64,000 nt of DNA from Tanytarsus gracilentus. Lineage: Eukaryota; Arthropoda; Insecta; Diptera; Chironomidae. Location: positions 7,863,501 to 7,927,500 of the forward strand of contig JAXRKN010000045.1 in the NCBI GenBank assembly GCA_038502055.1, given 5' to 3'. Both the position numbers and the translations under genes were made by a program. The notes under the pieces were generated by a model. The model saw nothing but the letters and a program-made list of their open reading frames with translations, ran no database searches and was not told the origin of the DNA. This document shows positions 13,436 to 26,269 of this stretch, piece after piece; positions within the stretch are counted from its first letter, which is position 1; every line of letters begins with the position of its first letter.

Positions 13436-15140
13436 TCAGCAGTTTCTATTAATTTTTTCTTGCAAGTCTTGAATGCTGTTTGATGCTCCTTCTCCAAATA
13501 CGTCATCGATGCAGACGTTACTTTTAAAATTTAATTCCTCAAGCTTTGGATGGAGACTAAAATTTATTTTAATTTTCTTTAACTTATTCCGATGAAGTTG
13601 AATCGTGGCCAGGAGTGGATTATTTCGAAAAATTGTTCCATCAAAAAATTCAATTTGATTGTTCCCAAAAATAAAGTGCTCAAAATTTCTGGAATTTATG
13701 AGCATGTTAGTCGGTAGTGACTTTAATTTGTTTGTTGGAATTCTTAGTGAATAAAGCTTTGGAACCTCGTAAAATGTGTCTTCATCGATTGTCTCGATTT
13801 GATTGGTTGCTAAACTAATGACTTCAACGTGGTTCATTCTTTTAAAGTTTTTTCTTGAAATTCTAGTCAACTTGCATTGCTGTATGTATAAAATTACTAG
13901 CGATGGAAAAAGATCGCCAATGCCAGATGGAATAAAATAAATTTCTTTCATCGTACTATGGTTTTTGGAATAGAAGGTCAACTTAGTTACGGCCGAATTT
14001 GATTTTCCTGTTTCATGATTTCCATTTGAATTTGTCAATAAAATATCATCAGTAAAAATATTGATGCTGCTTCGACAACTGTATTCACCACTAGAAAAAT
14101 TTAAAAAAATTAGAAAATTATTAATAATTTTATAAACTACTCACTCTGAATCGGTATTAAAATTACATGGCAAGGTAGTTGATTTCAATTCATGAATGTT
14201 TTGCCAAACCCAACTTGAGTAATGAGCAACGTTTGTATAAACAGCATAGTTTGTGACGTCACATTCCATATTTGAGTTAACTAATGATGAAGACACTATT
14301 CCTTGTAAATACCATGTTGCGTCGACATTTATGTAGAAACCACCACCTATAAAGTGATTTGATTTTTCAGTATCAGGAATTTAATAAAAATTTTTACAAA
14401 CCGCTATCGCCTCGACATGGTCCTGTGCTTTCACCTCCTGCGCAAAAAGTTCGATTTGACGAAATATCAATCAACTTTTTTTGATGTAAAAAGCAATATT
14501 CATTACTCGGAGGTGCCTTAATGTTAGTCTTTTTCGGCACATTTTCAGATTTTTGAAAATTTGTATTTTCTGAAGCTCCCCATGCAACAACTTTACCACT
14601 TTGAAGTGAATTTATGTGTAAACTTCCAGGCAGACAAGCTGACTTTATAAATTCATTATATTGAACTTCACTTTCGAAATATAAAATTGCAATGTCGGCA
14701 TCATATCTGATGTCGTGTGGCTTCCAGTCGTTATGGATCATTATTTTATTAATTTCCATTGTAATCGAGCGACGTTCATAAGTTTGCTTTAGATTATATT
14801 TTCCTAGAAGTGCAACAATGTCTTCAGGATCGAGTGGTTGAGATGCGAATTTTTGATGGATACAGTGAGCAGCTATAAATTTTTGAATTTTAATTAATTT
14901 TCAATGTATTCAAATTTTTGTCATACCAGTCAACGCATGTTTCTGAGTTATCAAGGTCGCAGCACATAAAATCTTCTGATCTATTAATTTTAACAAAGCC
15001 ACTAAAAACGGAAATTCTCCTCGCACTGTATCTTCGCCATTAACAACAAGTCCTGAATTAAATGTGAATTTTCCACATGTTTGCGCCAAAAAATGATTAA
15101 TTTGTAGAATCAAAAATATTGAAAATATCAAAACTTTCAT
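13436..15140 (-). CDS. Secreted serine protease with C-terminal leucine-rich-repeat domain (fusion)
   Basis: Four exons: 14927..15140, 14402..14872, 14145..14346 and 13436..14090. Junction phases fit at every step (G/CT, G/GT, GA/T), giving 513 residues. Residues 1-19 form a signal peptide ending near LAQ/TCGKF. A chymotrypsin-fold (S1) domain follows (about 33-280), with TAAHC (His74), DADIAIL (Asp131) and GPCRGDSGG (Ser228): the whole catalytic triad is present. The residue at the trypsin S1-pocket position 189 is Gly rather than Asp, and the usual SWG (214-216) reads SSS, so specificity is unlikely to be tryptic. From about 297 the sequence changes to a Cys-started segment (GEYSCRSS) with HETGKSN, then about six LRRs of about 24 residues (about 357-490; e.g. 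HVEVISLATNQIETIDEDTF) and NVCIDD as a capping motif, like secreted insect LRR proteins. An extracellular, perhaps immune-type, role is inferred. What else: two fused gene models; the continuous phase argues against this. Confidence 0.85.
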
Positions 15141-18100
15141 TTTTTTGACTTTAAGATAGGACGCAAAACTAAAACTGATTCGCTTAACATTTAGAATGAA
15201 AAAAAATCAAGTTTTAACCTTGTCATGTATTTTAATTCGAATGTGTTAAACTTCTTACACATATGTAAGTTATTTAATCATTTTTAATACAAAAAACTTT
15301 TAACCATAAATGTAAGGCTCATAATTTTCAAACAAAACCTAAAGCTTTCACCGCAATTCATAAACAAAACAAATTTTCTTCTCACTCATTTACTCAATGC
15401 ATTAAATGAAAATGCAAAGTGCTTGGAATGCAGTGTGTATGGAGCATTTCGACACCCATTAAAACCGCTTTTGCTTTACACACACACACACAACTGCGGT
15501 TGCGAGTGGCGTCTCTAAAACTGTAATCCTTCCACTCCATAAAGTTTTAGTTTTTGCGCCATTAAACCCATCGACAGAATGAGTACGTGTGTGTACATTT
15601 GTAGATTGCTTCTCGCTCACTCTCGTCCACCTCTAATCGGATGAAAATTTTTGTTCACTCTTCGTCTTTTTTTATTGCTTTCACAGATTGTCACTCTCTC
15701 GCATGTTTTTGAATTACTTACATTAATTTAAGTGCTTCACTCATTTAAAGCGAGGGAATAATAACAACAACATGGATGGATGCATTTTAATTTTACAGCT
15801 TCGGCTGTCATTAAGCGAATTTCGCTTTCAATTTGCGTGCATAAAATTCCACTCATATCGAACGTGATGGAAATTGCAATTAAATATTGATGGGAAATTC
15901 TTGCTACCGTTGGATGGAAAGCGGGAAGAAAGTTTTCTACTTTTAAATTCATTTTACTAAAATTTCTGAAAGCTTGCTAAAAGCAAAAAATATGAAATTT
16001 TATTTTCAAAAAATATTAGATTTTAGCCGATTTTGGGTGTTGATATTCAGCTTTTAACGTAACCTCAAAAATTTGAGTTTTTTTTGTTTAATTTGGGTTC
16101 AATCGTGCATGAAAAAGTTTGCACTAAAATCAAATGATTATGTTTATTGCTTTGATTATTTAGCACGACCATTTTCATAAGCGAATGTTTTTGGTGGAAG
16201 AATGAAATAAAAATATTTTCCTAAATTTATGCAATGATGAGCATCAAGGATGGAAATCGTGGAAAAATAAATCATTTTTAGCGGCAGCAGGGGCAAATCG
16301 ATTGATGAAAATTATTCTGATGTGTTTGGTTATCTCGTGTGCTAATCAAATATGATTATGGTCAATGTTGTTCGAATTAATGTGCCATTTTCTATGATGT
16401 TGATGATTATTCCAAAGAGATGTCTGACGATAATGGTATAAAGTGGAGCGTAGTTAGTGGTGTGAGTGTGAAATGAATTTCAATAAATGCGCATCGAGGG
16501 AGAAATTTGGCGGTTGAGATTGAAAGCATTTCACGTAGCAAAACAATCATAATCCTCATTCTTTTAAAGTCTCACGTAGGGAGAAAAATTTTCTCATTCA
16601 TTGCTGTCGTATCTTTTAATGGATGCCATGGATATTTTATGCATCGGAGATTTTCTATGGACTTTCAATATTTTTAATATTTAGATTTGAAAAAAATTTA
16701 ATTATTTAAAGACTCGCTCATGTCAAATCCCTACATGATCGTATGAATGTAAAAACATACAAAAAAGAGCTTTGATGATTCATGAATAATGCAAATCACT
16801 CTCATCAAATGCTATTTTTTCCACTTTTTTGCATCCTTTTTCCCACCATCATCAACATGCTATACTGCTGTGGGTTTCATAAGCTATAAGCATGATAATA
16901 TTGGAATATCCGTTTTCTCTTTATCTCAACTCCCTTTTTCAATATATTTTGTAATTTATCGTAACTCACAAAAAAAGAGAGAGAAGTCTGTCCGTGCGAT
17001 AAATCCATCAATGGGTTCACTATGCTCATCCCTCCATCAATTCGCTGTGCGAAGGTAAATTGACAAAAAAGAGCGGACTAGCTTGTAAAAGGCGAACGCA
17101 TAATCAAGGGATAATGCTCTATCGTTTTTGTATAAATTAAAACTTTTGTTATTAAGAGACGATTCAAAAATATCGCTCGCAGTGAATATCAATTTAAGAG
17201 AGATGAAAAAACAGCACAAGAAAATTTGAATTCAAATTATTTTTCTGTTTTCGAATAAAAAACATTTTTCCATTAAATTTCATCTTCAAAAGTTTGAAAA
17301 TTTTAATTATGTCATTTTCAATTAAAATCAAAGACCGTCCAAACAATTATAGCGAAAATGTAATTGCGATACACACAAAAAAATCATAAAAATTAATTTA
17401 AGAAAGAAGGAAAAAAATTTAAATTGCGAGCAAGACATTAATTACGCTTTGATGGGAAAATTTTTATTGCCGCTCTGCTAAATGCGCCGCGAATTTATAT
17501 TGAAAATAAACTTGACTCACTCTCATTTTACAATCACATTTTTTATTGTTTAACAACCGTCGAGAGGCTCCGAAAAAAATTTATGGACTAAATTTCTTCT
17601 CACCCACTTTAAGCTTGGAGAGTGTGCAAGATAGAAGTAACGATGACGATAATGTGAATGAATGGGTTGTCTTTAAGTTTATCGTATGCCTTCCAGCCAT
17701 TTCTGGATCCCGCAGGCAAGTAATGTGAAATCAAGTGAATCGCATTTAACGAGTATCATTGAAAAATATCACATACGTTACAACATGTGATCACATTTCG
17801 GAAACTGAGCTATTTTGAGTGGAGAGGGAGTTTCCTAAAAATAAGTTCAAGAGGTGTTGAAAATTTCGTACGACAAAAACCTTTCTATTTTTTTATTCTC
17901 ATCTTCACGAATTTTCATGAAATAAATTTATCATTCACTCGCGACACCTACACAAAATTAAAGGGGTGTGGAACTCTGTTGTTTGATGTTTAATTAATTT
18001 TAGAATTTTAATACAAAAATATAATAAGAAAGATTTTAAAAAAATCTTCCCAAGCCTCACACCCCTTGCACCTCTTATTCTTTCACTTATGCTCGTGTCC

Positions 18101-21100
18101 CAACGCACGCTCCACTCAAAAGTTTTGCTCGCGCGCGCTGAATCTTTCAAGTTCACAAGATCCGATGGTGTGTTCATGCATACATTGAGGGAGAATATTC
18201 ATAAAAGACATGAAGAGCTCATAAAGCTTGAAGCATGGTGAAAAATGAAAATTTATATTCCGTTCATGCTTCTTTTTTTACTTACATAAACCATCATTAG
18301 ATTTTACATATTTTTTTCTCCTTCGTTGTTGGGCGTCATGTCGTAAGCTCATATTGTTATGCGCCGTATAAAAGACACTGGGTGAGGAACAATAAAAGAA
18401 GTCTAATGGATTTAAAAACTAGAAATCTTATGGACTTTTAGTAACAGCACAAAATATGGAGATTTTATCCCTCATGGCTTTGAGTGCTTGTGCGGGATTT
18501 AGGAAAATTTATGGTAAGCGCAACAGTGAACTCATCATTTGGATTTCGATCATGGGATTCAACGAAAAAAAATTATTAAAATGTGAATAAATATTTTTAA
18601 ATTCAGCGCACAATAAAAACTTTTCGCGATAGTTTTGATTATGTTAAAAACTTTTCCACTCATCGACAGTCGTTGAAAACTTTAAAGTTTCACTTTTAAC
18701 ATGGTTAAAGTTTTCTCGTTCTCAATCAGAAGTACGAACATTCAACTATACGAGCAAGCTTAAATTCATTTGCTATGAGGTTTCTCACTGGTGCTGGCTG
18801 CTGTATAAGCAAATGTTTTGCCAAGAAGAAAATTTACATGAAAAGCAGTTCAGCAGTGAAATTGCGGCGAGAGGCGGGAGGCGAAAAATAAATTATGAAA
18901 TGAGTGGAAGTGAGAGGGGAAAATTTTTGTAGCAAGTCGAAAATTGTTTGAAAAATTTATTTTCCTCTTCGATCGAAGAAGCTTAATTAAGAGGAATTTT
19001 CAATTTCCTGCTGTGGACTTACGAGTGCTATGTGAAAAATTGAGTCGCACTCAAGTGCAGAAAATTCCATGCTGTGCGACACAAGTCTTAAACTGAGATT
19101 AGCACATAACGAAAATGTCATGCTGGAATTTCTCACCCACCATTTAACTCGATTTAATTTCTCTTGCACAGTGTTTAAATTTCGCTTTGCAATTCATTTT
19201 TCATCTTTAAATGGCACTCAAGATTGGATTCTCAACATTTTCCTCTTACATCTTTTATGTATAAGAACACAATTTCAACCACAACTTCTTTCACACTTCT
19301 TTTACCTCAGAGGTGACTAGCGTTGGTATTTTATAAGTTTTTGAATTTTTAAAAATTTAATCAGACGTTAAAAATTTAAAAAATTCAAAAGGGTTGAAAT
19401 AATTTTTTTAAGTTTTTAAAATTTCATTAGTCGTTAAATTTTCATCCCTATCATTTTCTTACATCTCATCTCTGCTAATGTGAACTGACACAAAGCCATT
19501 CATCGTATATTATAGCGAATGAATGAGCGAGCACAAGCTCTCACACATATAGCACTCGGTATTGGAAGAAAATCCATGTAATTAATCACATCAGAGTGGT
19601 GTGTAATGAAGAGATGCTTAAAAATGCATTAATCTACCTAGCAACTCACTCCATCACCATTGTTTCTACTGGAATGACTTGTCGTTCATAAAAGATGAGC
19701 GAGAAAAAAGTTTTAAATTGGAAAATCATGAATTCACAAAACGTGTGTGAGGATTATGTGACAAAATTGATGGAAAATTCCATCTCGAATTACATGGAAC
19801 TTTTTTTTGGCGGAGCGTAAATTTTTCATACTTTTTGTCACGCTATTCACGCTCGATTGTCATTATGGCTTCATTAAACTGAATTTAGATAAAATAAGAA
19901 TAAATTTAATGAGAAAAATTTGATAAATTGAATGAATTTAAATTAATTTCAAGAGAAAAACAGACTCAAATTGAATGTTTTGTCTATAAAGAAAACACAC
20001 GAGAGGAAAAAATCACGATTTCTTGTGATGTTGAGTGTAAATAAGATGAAAGTACAAATAGCTACACAAGCGTGAATTCTTAACTGGAGTATAAAATTAT
20101 AAGTTTTATGAATGAGTTGAAAAAAAAATTATATTTTTCTAAAACACTTAAATTTCAGACTGATCCTCCAAAAATAATACATTCTTTTAACAAGTGAGAA
20201 GTAAAAAATAAAGTTGAAGAAATTAATTGGGAGAAAATCTTTCAAGTGCACTCGCAGAACATGAAAAGCTCTCTTTCATCCACTTCTGCAAATTATAATT
20301 TTTTCATAATCTCGAAACAGAAGAAAAATTTCGCTGCAGTCTTCATCAATTTTTTCTCGCCTCAATCAGTACAAATTAATTTAATAAAGAAACTTGTTTC
20401 TTGTTCTTGTGCGCTCGAACTGCTGCTTTTTATCGCGTGGGAGTACGAAGGCAAAATCGTGAATGCGATTAATGAAGTGTAAAAATGGCAACCAATTAAG
20501 GAGGAAGTATAAGCGAAAAGTTTTCTTTTCCTGCTCTCAACCGCATGTATATTCTTATTCAAGCAACGTGTGGTGTAAGTATAAAGGATAGAAAAATTTG
20601 TATGGGAGAAGTTTGTCGGAAACAATGAGGCACTAATTGGTTATGATTAATTGAGATGTGTTTCAGAAAATGATGCTACCACAGTGTGGCTTATTAAATT
20701 CTTATCGTTCAACTTTTTCGCATGTTAGGCAGCAAAGTTTTAATTTAATCAGAAATTTGTGTCAAAAAAAATTAAGATAATTTTAAAATATTTAAATTCG
20801 CAAAAATAAAATTTAATTTTTCTCGTTAAAAGTATTTACTGATTGAAAAATAATTTTGCTAAAGCTCTTTAAGAAAATAATTTTAAACGCAATGAAATTT
20901 TCCGAGGCATTTATTTCCACCCTCTTTGGCTTTTCTTTTTCTTTGTGTATACAAAAAAAATTTAAGCTTTTAAGAAGTATCATAAAAACAAATTGCGAAT
21001 CAAATTTAAATTGAACCACAAAAGAATTGTGTGACACGTTTCTAAAAATACTTTCTGCTCCCCTTTTTTAGCTTTTTACGAAAATACAGTTAATCGCATC

Positions 21101-24100
21101 CAAATAATAGATTTTTTCACAAATGAACCTTAGCAATTCAATTTAAGTTGAAAATAAAATTGATTTTTGTTGGAGGCATGTCAACCATTACATAATTTTT
21201 TGAGGACTTTTAGATACTAGGTTAGGTAATTTTGAAAATAATATGAATTTAATATTATTTAATAAATTTTTATCATAGTTGAATCATTTAACTTTCATTA
21301 ATGTTTTTTGAACTGTCTTTAAATTTAATCCAAATACAGTTTGATTAACGCCTTTTGTGTCTGTAAAAATAAAAAGAGCTTTTATGAAAAGTAAACAATA
21401 TAGCTATGACATACGGAAAAGGATGCAGAACTGTGAATAACAGAAATCCTTTTTATAACTTGTCAACCTTAACAACAACAAGCATCCTTTCAAATAGTTT
21501 GAAATGAAAATAATTAATGGAGATTTTGTGCTGTGTCTGATTTTAGGGGTAAATTTGTTTTAGTGAGAAAGAGAAATAGATGTGTTTTTGAGGTTTTAAA
21601 TGATGTGTTCAGTTTGAATTATAATTGACAGAATTTTGAGCTGCTTAGAATTTAATTTGAGTTGAATCGTTGTCATGAAGATTTCGGATGTGATGACTTT
21701 TTTCAAAAATTTCAATTTAATTTTTTTAAAGTCTTTTTTAAACAAAAAAAATATTCTAGAATCAATTTCCATCATTCGATTGAAATTTATCAATTTTCAC
21801 TCTTCAGCAAGTTTCAAATTATTTTTTTAAATCTTCAAAGAGAAAATTTTCTCATCTCTCATTTTTCTACTCCAATTTTTCTTCTTTACATTCTTTGACA
21901 CAGAAAAGCTCTTTTCGTCAAATTTAACATGTCACTCTGTGGAACCAGCTACTGCATATATTCAGTCACTGGAGCATCATCATCATTTTTAATTCGCATA
22001 ACATGAAGACGCACAAAAGCATCAAAGAGGGGGAAAATGAAGGTGAAATGTCAAGCGATGAAAACTTTATTTATTTTTATAAATTACTTTTTGGTTCTCT
22101 TAAAGTCATTCACTTACATGTGAGAAGTGAAAGCAAAACGAAGAAAATAGAGCGGAGAAGTTAAATCAAAATGAATGTGACAAGTTTAAAGTCTTTTTTC
22201 CCTTTTCCGTTTCTCATTCTCTCTCATGCACACAAAAGCTGCTGATACACTTTTCGGTTGTTGGGGTTTGAATATGTAAATCATAAGAATACACACTCGC
22301 ATTCACCACAGCATGAGCATTTTGTCCTTTAATCTTTGATATTGCTGCTAGCATTTCAGTTGAATCAGGCAGTCGCATCGCAGCGTACTTACGAGAGGGA
22401 AGATGACACACATACAGGAAAAAGGTGCTTCATAAAACCACATGTGTGAAATGAAATTTATATTCCATTCATGATCTCGCTTTTGCTCACATTCAGCACC
22501 TTCAAAGTTCACTTTCGCCCTCCCGCCGTTCTTGCATTTACATATGATTTGAATACTTTTATGCCATTGCCTCAAGTTTCTTCGTCCTCGATGTGTGACG
22601 GCACCCGTGAAGTGAAAATTTACATTAAATCGTTTGAGTACATCAAAAGCTCTCTGCGATTCAAAATGCGCGTTGTTCATAAAAGAAAATGACGAAACAT
22701 GAGCATAAATGATGATGCTCATACTTACCTGATGGGACATTTTAGAGTAAAAAAACTCATGAATTTAAATTAAATGTGAATGTAATGAATTTATTTGATG
22801 TTTTTAAGGGTTGCGTGTAGATTAAAATCATTGAAAATTGCGAAGCGTGACCGCAATTTTTTTAAGTCGTTTGAATATCCAGATATGGAAATTTTTTAAC
22901 TTTTTTTGAATTTATTGGACTATGAAATAAATTTCGAAGTGATTATAATTATTTTTAGAAATTATATGGAAAAGCTTCTTGTGTTTTCTTTTAACCAGTT
23001 ATAAAAACATTCAGCAAACGTGAAAAACAATTTATCAGTTTCACATTCAAAGCGGATAAGGAGAAGCAGCAAATGCTTTTCTAATCTTACATCAAACTCT
23101 CTTAAGCTATCAGCATATCAAGCAAAAACACTTAATACTCCACGTGTGTGTATGTGAGTTGTTGCATGTGACATCTCTCGAAGGTAAAAAGTACCTTCCT
23201 TCCCTATAATTTCTACAATCCTTAAGAGAAACAAGTCAGAGATGTTTTGAGAATAAATTTCTATGACATCCACTCGTTTTGCCTGCGACCGCACATGTCA
23301 CGTTGCTGAGACGTGTAAATAATTTTGAAACTGGCGAGAGAGCTTTTGCAATATCAAATTCCAGATTTACCTCTCTTCTCTCTAGCGCTTGAAACAAACA
23401 ATCAACCTTAGAGCTTAACAGAAGTTAATTCCAATCTTCCTCTACACCACCTGACAATGACGTCGAGTTTAATTTTTTTTCAATTAAAAAAATTGCATTC
23501 GTTGGCTCTTTTTTTCCTCGAGGATGGAATTAAATTGAAAAGAGAACACTCGCTCATGAAGGCGTTCATTAAATCATTGTTGCTGCTGTCCATTTAATTT
23601 AGAAGGAAAATCTTCTTTCTTCTTTTCTTTTAAACCCAAATCAAAGACGAAAAGGGCAAACATTCCTTTCGCTCATCCTCTCGAACGTTCATTTTCCAAC
23701 ACTTGGTTGTCAATGGATCTGTGCTGCAAGTAAGATACGACTGACGAGGGGAGTGACAGTGAAAAATTGATTGAAAAAGTGTTTAAAAGTTAAAAATCAA
23801 TTTTTGATTTGGTGAAAAGTTAAAGCACAAAAAATTGAATTAAACTTTTATAGAGTTTTTAATTCCACTTGGCTTTTCAATTAGAAACCAATTAACTCAT
23901 TTTAAGATGAAATTTATTGCCACCATGACCTGCCCCTCCAGTGACACTTGCATACACTTTTTGGATACGGTCGCTCAGATAACAAAAGCATCCTACATCA
24001 GCTGAGCTTAGCACGATAATTAATTTCTAATTGAAACTTAATCCTCTTCAACTCCTCTCTGAAAGTGGAAAAGGAAGAGATTTATTGCCATTATTTCAAT

Positions 24101-24447
24101 TCAAATCGTCCCTTTTTCATTCGAATTGTATTTAACGTTGTTGACAGCGTCGCAAAATGCAATTTGATACGGATTGGAATTTTCTTCTTCTTCCATTGAT
24201 TACAATAGATTTTCATTTCAGACGGAGACGAAGGAAAATGAAGAAATCAAGCACACTTGAACGTGTTGAAATTTTACTTGTGATGAAGATTTGCGAGATT
24301 TGTTGTTTTTGTACTTTTGGTATTCAATTAATTCTTGATTGATTTTAATTTTGATTTAAAAATTATTTTATTTTTGTATTAAAATGTTATTAAAATTATT
24401 TCACTTACTTTGTACCATCACATAAGTTTTAATTCATTTCTAATAAA
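15141..24447. other. Noncoding stretch with only weak exon candidates
   Basis: There are 9.3 kb between the protease-LRR start and the 3' end of the SLC35B1-like gene. It is AT-rich, with scattered Phe/Lys-rich short frames. A (CA)n run lies at 15478-15492. Two isolated ATG-plus-donor arrangements (about 18456 plus, about 22740 minus) are listed separately. Otherwise I see nothing that can be supported as a gene or RNA. Confidence 0.5.
18367..18513 (+). other. Candidate promoter and first coding exon (weak)
   Basis: A TATAAAA box at 18367-18373 is followed 83 bp later by an ATG (18456) that opens MEILSLMALSACAGFRKIYG, and the frame runs into a GTAAGC donor at 18514. The peptide is hydrophobic, as in a signal sequence. 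A plausible acceptor (AAATTCAG) near 18606 would add only eight residues before a stop, so either the next exon is elsewhere or this is chance. Confidence 0.2.
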
Positions 24448-25588
24448 TCACACTGTCGGTACAATATCCACTTTATTTTTTAATTTTATCGCTTTTCCTT
24501 TATCTCTTAAATCTTCAGTCTCATGAATTTCCTCTTCAATTTTTTCACAAAACTTCTTCTTTCCAAGCAATGCATCCAGTAGCAGTGCACCGAATATTAT
24601 TCCTGTCGCAGTCCATTGACGAATCGTTAACGAGTTCCCGAAAATTAAAACGGAAAAGAGAACGGTGAAAAATTTCCTAAGTGTGGTTGTGATGACGAGT
24701 GGAAGTGATCCAAAGTGCGAGACCATGGCTGAGATGAAAAATTGCCCTATCGTTGAACAAAACATGACAAGTCCAATGTACATCCAGACAACCTGATGTC
24801 GCATTGCAAATTGAATAAATTGAACGCCCTCACCACCGACCACGAGTATACAGATCAAAATCAATGCGCTCCAAGCATTTTCAAAAAACATAAAATTCAG
24901 CGGTGTTGGTCTGGCAACTTTTCTCATCACGTCCTGTGCGGCTCCCTTGAAACCATCTGTCAGCAAACTTATCCCGATTAAAATATTTCCAACGTATTCA
25001 AGTTCATTTTCCTTCTTTTTGTTATCGTTTTTAAAGAGAAAAAGTGCAATTCCACTCACGACCATCAGAACGAAAACATATCTCTGTGGTGTGTGAGATT
25101 TTCGAGCAATTAAAACACCGCAAATCATAACAGGAATTGGTGTGCAGGCTAAAAGAAAAATTTGTTGATCATTTTGATTTAAAATTGGCTCATCTTACCC
25201 TTTCCAATGACATGCACTGGATATGAAATATACTCGAGAGCCATTTTTGAGGTTACACCACCAAGAAAGTGGAAGATCGAGACTAAAATATAAAATTTCT
25301 GTGGAGTTTCATTCTTAGGGTGATCGCTTATGAGCATCACAACTAAAAAATAAATGTTTTTAAATTTTAAATTAATCAAGCATCTTTTATAATACCTTTA
25401 GCTATAACTGTAGGTGTAATGCATTGAAACATTGAAAATGCGACAGCAAAATTGAATTTTTCTATTTTGTCGTCAATTTTATATTCAGTTTTGAATAATT
25501 TTTCGACCACAATTCCCATAAAACTGTATGTGATTATAATTCCGAGTGCTATTATCAGCAATTTTATTCTATTTTTTAACCAAGACAT
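24448..25588 (-). CDS. SLC35B1-like nucleotide/nucleotide-sugar transporter of the ER
   Basis: Three exons, 25396..25588, 25199..25342 and 24448..25148, both introns splitting a codon after its first base; 345 residues, close to the 320-340 usual for the family. About ten hydrophobic helices run the length. Diagnostic blocks are YPVHVIGK followed across the junction by ACTPIPVMICGVL (about 105-125; family form YPxQVxGKxxKPIPVM), LLTDGFKGAAQDVMR, and ITTTLRKFFTVLFSVLIF (265-282; family form ITTTRKFFTxLxSVxxF). SLC35B1 (Drosophila meigo) sits in the ER membrane and is reported to exchange ATP for ADP; older work calls it a UDP-galactose transporter-related protein. The extra charged tail (about 309-345) ends VDIVPTV and lacks a dilysine ER-retrieval signal. 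It is divergent enough that it could be a paralogue rather than the meigo orthologue. Confidence 0.88.
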
Positions 25589-26269
25589 CTTTTTTAAGGT
25601 GTTGATAGAAACAACGCTTATCGTCTACTGTAAACTGAGAGACTTGAATTGTTGTTGAAATGCGACTTTTAGGGCATTTTTTAACGGGAATTACCGAAAG
25701 TTTTTAAAGAATGAGAAAAACCGGTTTTGTACGTGTGATCAGTCTGAGTGAATGCAAAGTCTATAAATCTATAGTGATTTGTTGCATAATCGGCGTACGA
25801 AAAAATCATACGTCATCTAGTTTGATGACTATATTTAGTGATTTACAAAAGCTTAATCGCTCATTTACTTTTGACTGTCAATTTCAACGTTTTTTATTAT
25901 CATTTTGTTTACGTTTTATACTCGCAAAGTAAGCAAAGTCATCAGCATTTGTTGATCGCTTATTTTAATTACAACTAAAGTTAAAATTAATTTTTCAGGG
26001 GGCGGACACTGGGCGAAATAATTAAATATTTTTTGAAAAATTCAAAATTTGACTGATTTGAACATTTTATTAAAATTAAAATAGAAGTTCAAATTTCAGG
26101 GTTAGGACACAAAGAACTAATTTATTTTAATTTATTTAAAATTTTAAAATTGAAATAATGTAAAATTTAAATTTGAGATATCAAAATTAATGTCAAAAAT
26201 ATTAATTCAAGACAAAATTATTACCAGAACGTAAATGATTTAATTTTAATAGTTTAACATTGAAATTTT
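25589..26269. other. Intergenic spacer between two minus-strand genes
   Basis: This holds the promoter of the SLC35B1-like gene (a CTCAGTTT initiator-like sequence lies about 48 bp upstream of its ATG on the minus strand) and the 3' flank of the reductase-like gene. It is AT-rich with no open frame that looks real. Confidence 0.45.
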
